A DNA stretch of 64,000 bases from Micromonospora sp. WMMD1082 (GTDB lineage Bacteria > Actinomycetota > Actinomycetes > Mycobacteriales > Micromonosporaceae), in the NCBI RefSeq assembly GCF_029626175.1, contig NZ_JARUBM010000002.1:4977001-5041000 (forward strand). Reading direction: 5' to 3'. Numbering within the stretch: the stretch's first letter is position 1; every line of letters starts with the position of its first letter. Below the pieces are notes generated by a model. The model was given only the letters and a program-made list of their open reading frames with translations, searched no databases and had not been told where the DNA came from. Below, one piece after another: positions 10,214 through 17,753 of the stretch. Position numbers and translations under genes: made by a program.

Positions 10214-12202
10214 GTGTCCAACCCGATGGCCGCTGGCGGCATGGGCGGTTGGAGCATGCTCCGGTCGATGCGCAGCCAGGATGACGTCTCCACGCACCGT
10301 CTGCAACGCGGCGTCGCCCGGCGGATCGTCGCCTTCGCCCGGCCCTACCGGCGCGACATCGTCGTCTTCCTGCTGACGGTCGTGATCGCCGCGGTGATCG
10401 GGGTGGCCACCCCGCTGCTCGCCGGCAACGTCATCGACGCGATCACCCGGGGCGGCTCCGAGGCGGGCGCGCTGGTGATCCGGCTGGCCCTGTTCATCGC
10501 CGCGCTCGCCGTCGCCGACGCGCTGCTCTCGCTCGCCCAGCGGTGGTATTCGGCGCGCATCGGCGAGGGCATCATCCTCGACCTGCGCACCCGGGTCTAC
10601 GACCACGTGCAGCGGATGCCGCTGCAGTTCTTCACCCGCACCCAGACCGGTGCGCTGGTCAGCCGGCTCAACAACGACGTGCAGGGCGCCCAGCGGGCGT
10701 TCACCTCGACGCTGTCGGGCGTGGTCAGCAACGTGATCCAACTGGTGCTGACCGCCGTGGTGATGCTCACCCTCTCCTGGCAGATCACCGCGCTCTCGCT
10801 GGTGCTGCTGCCGGTGTTCATCATCCCCGCCCGCCGGGTCGGCCGACGGCTGGCCGAGATCACCCGCGAGTCGTACAACCTCGACGCCAAGATGAACGCG
10901 ACCATGACCGAGCGGTTCGGGGTCGCCGGCGCGCTGCTGGTGAAGCTCTTCGGCCGGCCGGACGTGGAGGCCGGCCGCTTCGCCGCCCGCGCCGAGCGGG
11001 TCCGCGACATCGGCATCACCTCCGCGATGTACTCGCGGACGTTCTTCGTGGCGATGCTGCTGGTGGCGTCGCTGGCCCAGGCCCTGACCTACGGCCTCGG
11101 CGGCTGGTTGGCGGTCCGCGGCGACGTCAGCGCCGGCACGGTCGTCACCCTGGCGTTGCTGCTCACCCGCCTCTACGGTCCGCTGACCGCGTTGAGCAAC
11201 GTCCGCGTCGACGTGATGAGCGCCCTGGTCTCGTTCGACCGGGTCTTCGAGGTGCTCGACCTGGAGCCGGGGATCAAGGAACGGCCCGACGCGGTGCGGG
11301 TGCCCCGCGGCGCCGGCACCGTCGAGTTCCGCGACGTGCGTTTCCGCTACCCGAGCGCCGCGGAGATCTCCCTCGCGTCGCTGGAGGAGGTCACCACGCT
11401 GGACCGTACGGTCAACGAACCGGTGCTCAGGGGCGTGTCCTTCCGGGTCGAGCCCGGTCAGATGGTGGCCCTGGTCGGCCCCTCCGGGGCCGGCAAGTCG
11501 ACGCTGTCCATGCTGATCTCCCGCATCTACGACGTGACCGACGGGCAGGTGCTGGTCGGCGGGGTCGACGTGCGCGACGCCACCGCCGACTCGCTGCGCG
11601 ACGCGATCGGCGTGGTCACGCAGGATTCCCACCTGTTCCACGAGACCATCGCGGAGAATCTGCGCTACGCCAAGCCGGACGCGACCGACGACGAGCTGTG
11701 GGCCGCGCTCGCCGGTGCGCAGGTCGCCGACCTGGTTCGCGCGCTGCCCGACGGGCTGGACACCACCGTCGGCGAACGCGGCTACCGCTTCTCCGGCGGC
11801 GAGAAGCAGCGCATCGCCATCGCCCGGTTGTTGTTGAAGGCGCCGTCCATCGTCATCCTCGACGAGGCGACCGCGCACCTGGATTCGGAGAGCGAGGCGG
11901 CCGTGCAGCGGGCGCTGTCGGTGGCGCTGACCGGGCGTACGGCCCTGGTCATCGCGCACCGGCTCTCCACCGTCCGCGACGCCGACCAGATCCTGGTGCT
12001 CGACGAGGGGCGCATCGTCGAACGGGGCCGCCACGACGAACTGGTCGCCGTCGGCGGCCTCTACGCCGAGCTGTACCGCACCCAGTTCGCGGTGACCGAC
12101 TCGCCCATCCCGTACGCCGACGCGACCGGTCCCGAGCCGGTGATCATCCCGACCCGCGAATACCTGGCCGACGAGGCCCTACCCCCCGCCGCCGCCAACT
12201 AG
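10214..12202 (+). CDS. ABC transporter, fused permease and ATPase
   Basis: About 662 residues. I chose the second GTG (MSNPMAAGG) because GGAGG ends 5 bases before it; the GTG six bases earlier overlaps that ribosome site. Six membrane helices are expected in about residues 35-330 (VVFLLTVVIAAVIGVATPLL, then LALFIAALAVADALLSLA, and others). The C-terminal cassette has VALVGPSGAGKST, FSGGEKQRIAIARLLL and IVILDEATAHLD with a switch histidine in LVIAHRLS. It is a half-transporter of the exporter (MsbA/lipid or drug) type, probably acting as a homodimer. Substrate cannot be read from the sequence. Confidence 0.92.
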   Translation: MSNPMAAGGMGGWSMLRSMRSQDDVSTHRLQRGVARRIVAFARPYRRDIVVFLLTVVIAAVIGVATPLLAGNVIDAITRGGSEAGALVIRLALFIAALAVADALLSLAQRWYSARIGEGIILDLRTRVYDHVQRMPLQFFTRTQTGALVSRLNNDVQGAQRAFTSTLSGVVSNVIQLVLTAVVMLTLSWQITALSLVLLPVFIIPARRVGRRLAEITRESYNLDAKMNATMTERFGVAGALLVKLFGRPDVEAGRFAARAERVRDIGITSAMYSRTFFVAMLLVASLAQALTYGLGGWLAVRGDVSAGTVVTLALLLTRLYGPLTALSNVRVDVMSALVSFDRVFEVLDLEPGIKERPDAVRVPRGAGTVEFRDVRFRYPSAAEISLASLEEVTTLDRTVNEPVLRGVSFRVEPGQMVALVGPSGAGKSTLSMLISRIYDVTDGQVLVGGVDVRDATADSLRDAIGVVTQDSHLFHETIAENLRYAKPDATDDELWAALAGAQVADLVRALPDGLDTTVGERGYRFSGGEKQRIAIARLLLKAPSIVILDEATAHLDSESEAAVQRALSVALTGRTALVIAHRLSTVRDADQILVLDEGRIVERGRHDELVAVGGLYAELYRTQFAVTDSPIPYADATGPEPVIIPTREYLADEALPPAAAN

Positions 12203-12267
12203 ACACCGCCCGCCGGGCCGGAGCCCCACACCACCGTCCGTGCGGCGGCGCTCTCCGTGCCCTCGGC

Positions 12268-12342
12268 CGAGGCAGCAACATCGGGGATGTTGCTGCCTCG
12301 GCTACGGGCTGACACAGCAACATCCCCGATGTTGTCGCCTGC
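12268..12342. repeat. Double-hairpin repeat, copy A
   Basis: First hairpin: a perfect 15-bp stem CGAGGCAGCAACATC with loop GGG. After a 14-base spacer comes a second, weaker hairpin built on CAACATC-CCC-GATGTTG. A near-identical arrangement recurs at 26105-26177. Both copies lie between the 3' ends of convergent genes, so they may act as two-way terminators or be a dispersed REP-like element. Confidence 0.85.
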
Positions 12343-12350
12343 CGCGTCGC

Positions 12351-12938
12351 TCACTTCGGCCGGGTGGCCTCGCGCAGCTCGGCGAAGGCGGCGGCGAGCG
12401 TCTGCGGGGTGTAGTGCGCGTTCAGGCCGCTGGGGTTGGGCAGCACCCAGAGCCGGGCTCCGGCCAGCGGCTCCGGTTGCGGCCCGAACCCGGCCTTCGG
12501 CCGGGCAAAGCCGATGCGGTACGCGGTCACCCCGACCACCGCCACCCAGCGGGGCCGGTAGCGGGCCACCTTGCCGGTCAGCTCCCGCGCCCCGTCGACC
12601 AACTCGGCGGCGGTCAGCTCGTCGGCGCGGGCGGTGGCCCGGGCGGCCACGTTGGTGATGCCCAGCCCGAGCCCCGGCAGGGCGTCCTGCTCGTTGGGGT
12701 GCAGCAGGCGCGGGGTGAACCCGCCCCGGTGCAGCGCCGGCCAGAACCGGTTGCCGGGGCGGGCGAAGTGCCACCCGGTCGCCGCCGACCACAGTCCCGG
12801 GTTGATCCCGACGAAGAGCACCTCCAGCTCGTCGGCGATGACGTCCGGCAGGGTCTTGTCGACGGCCGCCGCCAGTTCCGCACGGCTCGGGCGCGGGTTC
12901 GACCGCGCCGGCCGGCCGTCGCCCGGCCCGCTCGTCAC
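12351..12938 (-). CDS. mug: Mismatch-specific uracil-DNA glycosylase (Mug/TDG type)
   Basis: 195 residues from a GTG that overlaps the stop of the upstream SDR gene (GTGA). The active-site segment LFVGINPGLWSA carries the asparagine of the Mug family, and the later LPNPSGLNAHYT is the conserved loop that contacts DNA. The enzyme removes uracil or thymine opposite guanine, starting base-excision repair. The N-terminal 20 residues are poorly conserved Gly/Pro/Arg. Overlap with the oxidoreductase implies co-translation, though their functions are not obviously linked. Confidence 0.88.
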   Translation of the reverse strand: MTSGPGDGRPARSNPRPSRAELAAAVDKTLPDVIADELEVLFVGINPGLWSAATGWHFARPGNRFWPALHRGGFTPRLLHPNEQDALPGLGLGITNVAARATARADELTAAELVDGARELTGKVARYRPRWVAVVGVTAYRIGFARPKAGFGPQPEPLAGARLWVLPNPSGLNAHYTPQTLAAAFAELREATRPK

Positions 12939-13696
12939 AGGCCGCGCAGCGCGCCACCGTCGACCGGGACGGTGATCCCGGTGAGGTAGCTGGCCGCAGG
13001 GGAGAGCACGAACGCCGCCACCCGGCCGAACTCGGCCGGGTCGCCGATGCGTCGCAGCGGGATGCCGGCCTCCGCCTCGGCCCGGGCCCGGTCGGGGTCG
13101 CCGGTGGCGGCGAACAGCTCCCGGTTGCGGTCGGTCAGGATCCGGCCCGGCAACAGCCCGACCACGCGTACGCCGCGCGGGCCGTACTCGTCGGCGATGT
13201 CCTTGGCGACGCCGGCCAGGCCGGGCCGCAGCCCGTTGGAGATGCCCAGTCCGGGCACCGGGCTGCGGGCCGAGGTGGAGAGCACCAGCGCGATCGCGCC
13301 GCCGTCGGGCAGCGCGGCGGCGATCGTACGCACCGTGCGGACGCTGCCGAGGAAGACCGTCTCGAACGACTGCCGCCACTGCTCGTCGTCGATCGAGGCG
13401 GCGCTGCCGGCGGGCGGCCCGCCGACGGAGACCAGGGCGCCGTCGACGCGACCGAAGTGGCTCTGCGCGGCGTCCAGCAGCCGTTCGGGTGTTGCCGGGT
13501 CCGCCAGGTCGGCGGTGATGCCGACGGCCCGGTCGGCCCCGCCGAGGCCGGCCGTGGCGGCGGCCACCGCGTCGTCGTGCCGGGCGGAGAGCACCACCCG
13601 GGCACCGTCGGCCACCAGGCACTGCGCGGTGGCGTAGCCGAGCCCACGGGAGGCACCGGTGAGCACGTACACCCGATCGGTCAGTCCGAGATCCAT
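12935..13696 (-). CDS. Short-chain dehydrogenase/reductase-like protein with atypical active site
   Basis: 253 residues of Rossmann fold: TGASRGLG at the nucleotide site (residues 13-20), NAG replaced by SVGGPPAG, and PVDGGALRG at the end as in FabG-like SDRs. The expected YxxxK is not there; the aligned segment reads GISNGLRPGLAG (S153...R157), while the serine region STSARS is kept. A subgroup of SDRs with SN..R in this place is known to me, and its activity is unclear. It may bind NAD(P) without normal ketoreductase chemistry. It overlaps mug downstream and follows the DUF692 cluster by 75 bases. Confidence 0.85.
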   Translation of the reverse strand: MDLGLTDRVYVLTGASRGLGYATAQCLVADGARVVLSARHDDAVAAATAGLGGADRAVGITADLADPATPERLLDAAQSHFGRVDGALVSVGGPPAGSAASIDDEQWRQSFETVFLGSVRTVRTIAAALPDGGAIALVLSTSARSPVPGLGISNGLRPGLAGVAKDIADEYGPRGVRVVGLLPGRILTDRNRELFAATGDPDRARAEAEAGIPLRRIGDPAEFGRVAAFVLSPAASYLTGITVPVDGGALRGL

Positions 13697-13771
13697 GCCG
13701 ACGATCCTGCCCGAGCGAGACCGGTCCGGCCATCCGGGACCTGCCCGGCTTCAGCCTCGGTGTTGACGTGC

Positions 13772-14260
13772 CTACCGAAGGCGTTCGGCAGGGACTCCGC
13801 TTCTCAGCAGGCGTACCCGGCCGGCGAGCTGGATGGCGACGGCGTTGCCGGCCCGGGCGACGGCGGGGGCGCGGCGTCGGCGCGGTGCCCGTCGTCCGTC
13901 GTAGCGGAAGCCCGCCTCCCGGACGGCGAGTTCCTCGGCGCCCAGCGCCGGCAGCTCCGCGCGGTCGCGCAGCGCGCGGGCCAGATCCCAGCCGTCGCGC
14001 AGCCCACCTCCGGTCGGTCGCCGCGCCGCCCACTCGAAGAAGACCGCCGGCCATCCGGTGCCGAGCCCGGCGGCGAGCAACGGCCAGTGCCGGGCGACCT
14101 CACCGGCCCGTTTACGCAGCAGCGCGGCGCGGGCGGCGGCCAGCGGTTCGGGCGCGAAGCCGGGTGGCGGAGGGCCACCCGCCACCAGGGCCACGACCAG
14201 CTCCGCCTGGCGCGACGCCAGTGCGCTGTGCCGATGATCCGCTCGCTGCCGTTTGCTCAT
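13772..14260 (-). CDS. Unknown protein in the DUF692 cluster, possible MNIO partner
   Basis: 162 residues, starting MSKRQRADHRHSALASRQAEL. The middle is helical with the pattern LLRKRAGEVARHWPLLAAGL, then WPAVFFEWAARRP. This loosely resembles the N-terminal helical domain (DUF2063-like) of partner proteins that accompany DUF692 oxidases in RiPP pathways. The C-terminal half is basic ([20 protein letters not shown]). The ATG overlaps the stop of a 27-codon frame that itself overlaps the DUF692 stop, so the unit looks translationally coupled. The partner role is inference from weak pattern likeness and position; I recall that similar proteins lie beside DUF692 genes in other actinomycetes. Confidence 0.7.
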   Translation of the reverse strand: MSKRQRADHRHSALASRQAELVVALVAGGPPPPGFAPEPLAAARAALLRKRAGEVARHWPLLAAGLGTGWPAVFFEWAARRPTGGGLRDGWDLARALRDRAELPALGAEELAVREAGFRYDGRRAPRRRRAPAVARAGNAVAIQLAGRVRLLRSGVPAERLR

Positions 14261-14340
14261 GACGGCACTCCGCTGCGCTGCGTGCCGCCCTGAGGCACCA
14301 TCGCGCTGTGCCGATGATTCGCTCGCTGTCGCTCGCTCAT
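14257..14340 (-). other. 27-codon frame created by duplication of a gene start
   Basis: It starts with an ATG overlapping the DUF692 stop (ATGA) and ends with a TGA overlapping the ATG of the next gene (again ATGA). Its first residues MSERQRANHRHSA repeat those of the next gene, MSKRQRADHRHSA. At DNA level about 38 bases (14303-14340 and 14223-14260) are duplicated 80 bases apart. It is probably a by-product of a short tandem duplication that keeps ribosomes moving between the two genes; a functional peptide is unlikely. Confidence 0.5.
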
Positions 14341-15155
14341 GTCACCGCCGGGTAACCGCAGGCGGCGGCGACGGCGTCCAACTCGGCGCGCAGCTCGGCC
14401 GCCGGGGGGTAGTGCCCGTCGCGCTCCAGCAGGGCCGCCGGTGGGCGGTGCCGGGCGCACAGCTCGGCGAGCAGGTCCAGCACCTCCCGGCCGACCGGGT
14501 CGGTGTGCGTGTCGTGGTAGAAGCCGCCGTGCTCGGCGCCGCCGGCGACGTGCACGTACGCCACCCGGTCCAGCGGCAGCCGGTCCAGCAGGGCGAGGGG
14601 GTCGGTGCCCCGGTTGCGCGCGTTGGCGTGCACGTTGGCGATGTCGAGCAGCAGCAGCGCGTCGGTACGCTCCAGGATCTCGCCCAGGAACGCCGCCTCG
14701 TCGAGTTCGTCGTCCGGCCAGTCGAACAGCGCCGCGATCGGCTCCAGCGCGATCGGCACCGGCAGCTCCGCCTGCGTCCGCGCGACGTTGGCGCAGACCG
14801 CGTCCACCGCCTCCCGGCTGCGCGGCAGCGGCAGCAAATGCCCGGCCTCGAGGCCGCCGGCCCGGACGAAGGCGATGTGCTCGCTGACCAGCGGGGCCGC
14901 CAGCAGCTCCGCGACCGCCGCCAGGTGGCTCACCCGGGCCGGCTCGACCGGCTCCGCGCCGCCGAGGGAGAGCCGCACCCCGTGCGGTACGACGGTGACG
15001 CCGCGTTCGCGTAGCTCGGCCAGCCCGTCGGGCGGCGGCCCGGCGGTGGGCACCGACTCGGCGATCACCTCGACGAAACGCAGTCCGGGCAGCTCGGCGA
15101 CGAACCCGGCGATCTCCGGTCGCCAGCCGATGCCCACGCCGTGCGGCGCGTTCAT
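14337..15155 (-). CDS. DUF692 family multinuclear non-heme iron oxidase (MNIO)
   Basis: 272 residues, almost one whole DUF692 (PF05114) TIM-barrel. Likely metal ligands are in family positions: H58 (VVPHGVRLSLG), H93 (LVSEHIAF), E138 (ALEPIA), D171 and H176 (DIANVHANARN), H202 (AYVHVAGG), D215/H217 (DTHTDP) and E244 (LLERDGHYP). MNIO enzymes such as TglH, MbnB and BufB use two or three irons to rework cysteines of ribosomal peptides. The ATG overlaps the stop of the upstream TIGR04222 gene (ATGA), so both are made together. I infer that the cysteines in that protein's C-terminal tail are its substrate. Family call is firm, substrate is not. Confidence 0.9.
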   Translation of the reverse strand: MNAPHGVGIGWRPEIAGFVAELPGLRFVEVIAESVPTAGPPPDGLAELRERGVTVVPHGVRLSLGGAEPVEPARVSHLAAVAELLAAPLVSEHIAFVRAGGLEAGHLLPLPRSREAVDAVCANVARTQAELPVPIALEPIAALFDWPDDELDEAAFLGEILERTDALLLLDIANVHANARNRGTDPLALLDRLPLDRVAYVHVAGGAEHGGFYHDTHTDPVGREVLDLLAELCARHRPPAALLERDGHYPPAAELRAELDAVAAACGYPAVT

Positions 15156-16069
15156 CCGCCGCACCCGCCGCCGCATCCGCCCCCGCACCCGCCGCCTCCG
15201 CCCCCGCCACCGTCCGCACCCGCGGTGCTGCCACCACCACAGCCGCCGGTGGAACCGGAGCCGCCGGCCACGGCCTGGCGCTGGATCTCGGCCTGCTGGG
15301 CGAAGGTGGGGTCGAGGGCCCAGATCGTGGCGGTGCCGTAGAGCGCCACCGCCATCGCCGCTCCCGCCGCACCGTAGGTGGCGTACGCCGGGTTCGAGGC
15401 GGGCGCGAGGTGCCGGTTGCGCTGGCGCAGGGTCCGCAAGGCGGCCTCGGCCGCCCGGGTGCGCCGGGGCACCCGGACGAACAGCACCGTGGTCACCGCC
15501 GCGAGCATGCACACGATGAGCGCGAGGTACCCGACCGGGCGCTCGTTGGCCAGCCCGGCGATGATTCGGGCGACACCGAGTGCCAGCAGCGCGACCAGCA
15601 GCAGCGGACCCTGGCGAAGGGCCGCCCGCCGGTCCGGACCGAGCGCCAGGCCCCGCTGGTCCAGCCCGTCGCGCAGCTCGGTGAGGGCGCGGTCGACCCA
15701 CTCGGCACGCCGTACGTCCCGGGCGTGGGTGCCCTGGGTGGCGGCGTAGTGGATGGCGCGGTCGAGCGGGGTGGCTGCGGGCGGGAGCGGGCCGTCGGCG
15801 GTCAGCCGGCGATCCGGGTCCACCCCGATCGCGCCCTGGCTGCGCAGCGCGCCGAGCGAGGTCATGACCGCGATGTCCGCGCCACCGTTGAGGTAGGCGA
15901 CCTGCTGCGGGCCGAGCTGGTCGGCCGGGGGTGCGGACCGGCCGCCCAGCAGTGCCCGGCGGTGGATCAGCACAGCGGTGACGGCGACCACCGTCGCCAG
16001 CAGGTAGACCGTGAGGAAGGTGCTGCTGGGGATCCCCCAGGTGTCGAAGTCTGCCGCGAAACCCGCCAT
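15152..16069 (-). CDS. TIGR04222 domain membrane protein with Gly/Cys C-terminal tail
   Basis: 305 residues from the ATG behind AGGAG (MAGFAADFDTWG); a start 12 codons further up lacks a ribosome site. One membrane helix lies near the N-terminus (about 17-36), then a long soluble stretch to about 153, then three helices near 155-173, 179-198 and 230-251. The last 35 residues are almost only Gly with C277, C295, C299 and C303 (the end reads CGGGCGGGCGG). I recall TIGR04222 proteins as having just such low-complexity tails. Direct ATGA coupling to a DUF692 oxidase suggests the tail is post-translationally modified and possibly binds metal. Tail side of the membrane is not certain. Confidence 0.88.
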   Translation of the reverse strand: MAGFAADFDTWGIPSSTFLTVYLLATVVAVTAVLIHRRALLGGRSAPPADQLGPQQVAYLNGGADIAVMTSLGALRSQGAIGVDPDRRLTADGPLPPAATPLDRAIHYAATQGTHARDVRRAEWVDRALTELRDGLDQRGLALGPDRRAALRQGPLLLVALLALGVARIIAGLANERPVGYLALIVCMLAAVTTVLFVRVPRRTRAAEAALRTLRQRNRHLAPASNPAYATYGAAGAAMAVALYGTATIWALDPTFAQQAEIQRQAVAGGSGSTGGCGGGSTAGADGGGGGGGGCGGGCGGGCGG

Positions 16070-16172
16070 GGCCTGCTCCTGTCGCGCGAAGGAACGCGGC
16101 TTCATTGTGCGGCGGCGACGCCACCATCCGCCCGCCCCGGTCGCCCCGTTATCTCCTCGTTATCCGCGGAGG

Positions 16173-16745
16173 TCAGTGCCGGCGTACGGCCTCCTCGACC
16201 AGATCGAGCACGGCACCCAGGTCGCCGGCCGGACGGCCCATGGCCAGGTGCAGCACCAGGCCGTCGTAGGCGAGTTCGAGGAAGCGGGCCAGCACGTCGA
16301 TCGGGACGTCCTCGCGGAGCACGCCGGCCTCCCGCTGGCGGGCCAACCGGTCCCGGGTCGCCTCGGCGATGGCCGCCGACCGCTCGGCCCAGCGCTTGGC
16401 GAAGGCCGGGTCGGTACGCAGTCGCCGGGACACCTCCAGCTGACTGCCCAGCCAGCCGGTGGTGTCCGGGGAGACCGCCCGGGCGAGCAGGTCACGCATC
16501 ACCTGGACCAGACCGTTGCGGGCGACCGTCTCCACCATCGCCGCCGCGTCGTCCTCGGCAACGGCGAGGAAGAGGGAGTCCTTGTCCCGGAAGTGGTGGA
16601 AGATGGCCCCTCGGGACAGCCCGGTCGCCTCTTCGAGGCGGCGGACGGTCGCGCCCTCGTAACCGTGCCGGGCGAAGCAGGCCCGCGCGGCGGTGAGGAT
16701 CTCCTGCCGGCGGGCGTCGAGCTGGTCCTGACTTACTCTGGGCAC
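16173..16745 (-). CDS. acnR: TetR-family repressor of aconitase (AcnR type)
   Basis: 190 residues from GTG. The N-terminal HTH (QEILTAARACFARHGYEGAT, then VRRLEEATGLSRGAIFHHF) and the following KDSLFLAVAEDDAAAMVE closely resemble Corynebacterium AcnR as I remember it, including the downstream QLEVSRRLRTDPAF. AcnR represses the aconitase gene and senses citrate with magnesium. In mycobacteria the homologue (Rv1474c) lies next to acn; here the aconitase gene is 6 kb away. A palindrome CCGTACGTACGG lies 37 bases upstream of the start, and a similar site occurs upstream of acn. Assignment is strong by similarity; regulation is inferred. Confidence 0.85.
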   Translation of the reverse strand: MPRVSQDQLDARRQEILTAARACFARHGYEGATVRRLEEATGLSRGAIFHHFRDKDSLFLAVAEDDAAAMVETVARNGLVQVMRDLLARAVSPDTTGWLGSQLEVSRRLRTDPAFAKRWAERSAAIAEATRDRLARQREAGVLREDVPIDVLARFLELAYDGLVLHLAMGRPAGDLGAVLDLVEEAVRRH

Positions 16746-16778
16746 GTGCTGATCGTGTCAGCTCACCCCGGGTAACGC

Positions 16779-16796
16779 AAACCGTACGTACGGCTT
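16779..16796. promoter_or_regulatory. Candidate AcnR operator upstream of acnR
   Basis: AAACCGTACGTACGGCTT contains the perfect 12-base palindrome CCGTACGTACGG. It lies in the divergent region between acnR and the HAD hydrolase gene. 16 of its 18 bases match the sequence at 25627-25644 upstream of aconitase. Autoregulation by the TetR-type repressor is the simplest reading. Confidence 0.55.
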
Positions 16797-16949
16797 CGTT
16801 TGCGGGGTCTCCACGGCGAGCCCTCGACGCGCCCGGTGCTGCGTGAACGTGGGACACCAGGGCCCGCACCGGGCGTCGGTACCTGTCCGACACGACCGCG
16901 TAACCTTCTGCCCTGTCGGCGGGGCACCGGATTCCCGTAGGGTGCCCGA

Positions 16950-17591
16950 GTGCCGCTGCTCCTGCTGGACCTGGACAACACCCTGCTCGATCGAGCCGGG
17001 CCGTTCCGCACCTGGGCAGAGCGCTTCCTGACCGGCATCGGAGCGCCGCCGCGCGACATCGAGTGGCTGCTGTCCATCGACGCCGATGGGTTGACCGATC
17101 GCTGGGACGTCGCGGACGCCATCCGGGACCGCTACCGGCTGCGGATTCCCTCCATCGATCTGGTCGAGGAGCTGCACGACGGGGTCGTCGAGTTCACCCG
17201 GCTGGACCCGCTGGTCGCCTGCGCGTTGCGGATCGCCGACGACGCCGGCTGGATGCCGGTGGTGGTGACCAACGGCGCCGTACGCCAGCAGGATGCCAAG
17301 ATCCGGCGCACCGGGCTGGACCGGTACATCGCCGACTGGGTGATCTCCGAGGAGGCCGGGGTCAGCAAGCCCAACCCCCGGATCTTCGCGCTCGCCGCGC
17401 AGCGCGCCAGGATGCCGCTGCGCGGTGCCTGGGTGATCGGCGACGGCCCGGAGGCGGACATCGGCGGCGCCACCGCCGTCGGCCTGCCCAGCGTCTGGCT
17501 GCACCGGGGTCGTCCCTGGACCGACGCCCGGTTCGCGCCCACCGCGACGGTCGACACGGTGATCGCCGCGATCGCCGAGATCATGGCGTGA
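16950..17591 (+). CDS. HAD-superfamily hydrolase
   Basis: 213 residues from GTG. Motif I is DLDNTLLD with nucleophile and acid at D7 and D9; motif II VVTNGA, motif III lysine in SKPNP, and motif IV VIGDGPEADIGGA are all present in order. A helical cap lies between motifs I and II. Such enzymes dephosphorylate small metabolites, and the cap size fits the phosphoglycolate-phosphatase-like group. It is divergent from acnR and could share its operator. Substrate unknown. Confidence 0.88.
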   Translation: MPLLLLDLDNTLLDRAGPFRTWAERFLTGIGAPPRDIEWLLSIDADGLTDRWDVADAIRDRYRLRIPSIDLVEELHDGVVEFTRLDPLVACALRIADDAGWMPVVVTNGAVRQQDAKIRRTGLDRYIADWVISEEAGVSKPNPRIFALAAQRARMPLRGAWVIGDGPEADIGGATAVGLPSVWLHRGRPWTDARFAPTATVDTVIAAIAEIMA

Positions 17592-17753
17592 GCGACCGGT
17601 AATTCGCTTGACCTGGCGCCCGGCGCGCCGCGAGCATGGTCCGCGCATCGTGCACCCGGGCGTGCGCCCGGTCGAGGAGAGGGGGTTGGTCATGGCCGTC
17701 TTCGCAGGTCGCTTCCTGCCTCCCCGTACCTCGACCAAGGGATCACCAGCACC

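Noticed and set aside
10142..12034. 630-codon reverse frame over the ABC exporter
   Set aside because: Shadow of the exporter; His/Arg/Gly-rich without any conserved motif.
17656..17671. CCGGGCG/CGCCCGG hairpin after the HAD hydrolase gene
   Set aside because: Only 7 bp with a 2-base loop in GC-rich DNA, too weak to call a terminator.
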